DNA of 5,988 bases from an uncultured Lachnospiraceae bacterium (lineage in GTDB: Bacteria > Bacillota > Clostridia > Lachnospirales > Lachnospiraceae), in NCBI GenBank assembly GCA_900546495.1, contig URDN01000076.1, forward strand, positions 1 to 5,988. The letters run 5' to 3'. The notes beneath the pieces are model-generated. The model ran no database searches. It saw nothing but the letters and a program-made list of their open reading frames with translations, and was not told the origin of the DNA. The first letter of the stretch is position 1, and each line of letters starts with the position of its first letter. The translations under genes were made by a program, and so were the position numbers. Of the stretch, positions 5,748 to 5,988 are shown in pieces.

Positions 5748-5983
5748 ATACCTTTATTAGTTAAAAGTAATCTGTTTTTGTTTTCATCCAGAGCGCTGAC
5801 TGGATTTTGGGTCATAGAAGTATCAGTTTCGGGATGTGGTATCGAAGCAAGTTGTCTTTTGTATTCTAAGTATGAACAGATGGACTTATTAATATTTTGA
5901 TCATCGAAAGAGTCTTCTTGCGTCATATTTTTTAATTTTCTATAAGTCTTAATTTTTTCCCCAATGCTAATTTCGCTAGACAT
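5732..5983 (-). CDS. Degenerate XRE-family helix-turn-helix protein (83 aa), possible gene remnant
   Basis: Read on the minus strand from the ATG at 5983, the N-terminus ISIGEKIKTYRKLKNMTQED (residues 5-24) is a typical opening of an HTH_3/XRE DNA-binding domain (helix 1 and the start of helix 2). The next part can be aligned without gaps to the usual helix 2/3 region, but key positions are off: the LA of 'LAEKL' is SF (SFDDQN). The recognition-helix region INKSICSYLEYKRQ keeps the serine, SxxE and basic pattern. After about residue 47 the similarity fades (SIPHPETDTS...) and the tail KNRLLLTNKGIKKIR ends inside the terminator hairpin. Only five bases lie upstream in the window, so no ribosome site can be judged. 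It may be a short repressor, or a remnant whose 3' part was lost by deletion and now runs into the terminator. It is convergent with the methyltransferase. Confidence 0.5.
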   Translation of the reverse strand: MSSEISIGEKIKTYRKLKNMTQEDSFDDQNINKSICSYLEYKRQLASIPHPETDTSMTQNPVSALDENKNRLLLTNKGIKKIR

Positions 5984-5988
5984 GAAAT

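Overview
The window looks like chromosome from a low-to-moderate GC Gram-positive anaerobe of the Clostridia, most probably Lachnospiraceae (Blautia/Dorea/Ruminococcus-like). This is inferred from protein style (a stand-alone siroheme nitrite/sulfite reductase, a ComEB-type dCMP deaminase, a NudC-like Nudix enzyme starting MIQDIAP, an RlmI-like methyltransferase), strong AGGAGG-type ribosome sites and A/T-rich intergenic DNA. No database search was possible, so the genus is a guess.

Layout. Bases 3-116 are the last 37 codons of a membrane protein, probably an FtsX-type ABC permease, followed at once by a 16-bp perfect hairpin terminator (122-160). Bases 161-436 hold no convincing gene but contain copy 1 of an interspersed repeat (179-261) and a good extended -10 promoter (373-401). 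A small conserved-looking protein of unknown function follows (437-820). Copy 2 of the repeat (831-994) is longer and can fold into a multi-branched structure. It ends six bases before the ribosome site of a GTG-started siroheme nitrite/sulfite reductase (1015-2559). Three more plus-strand genes follow, separated by 120-160 base A-rich gaps without clear terminators: a dCMP deaminase (2720-3208), a NADH pyrophosphatase-like Nudix hydrolase with an unusual low-complexity linker (3331-4344) and a PUA-domain 23S rRNA methyltransferase (4496-5710). A strong hairpin with A and T tracts on its two sides (5716-5747) ends the plus-strand run. It also serves a convergent minus-strand ORF (5732-5983) that begins like an XRE helix-turn-helix regulator but degenerates.

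How the genes relate. The four larger plus-strand genes are housekeeping functions: sulfite or nitrite reduction, dUMP supply for thymidylate, NAD(H)/nucleotide clean-up and RNA capping turnover, and ribosomal RNA modification. They are co-oriented but not tightly packed, and nothing shows a shared pathway. The least ordinary part is 179-994, where a small gene of unknown function with its own promoter is bracketed by two direct copies of a structured repeat. The shorter copy looks like an internal deletion derivative of the longer one.
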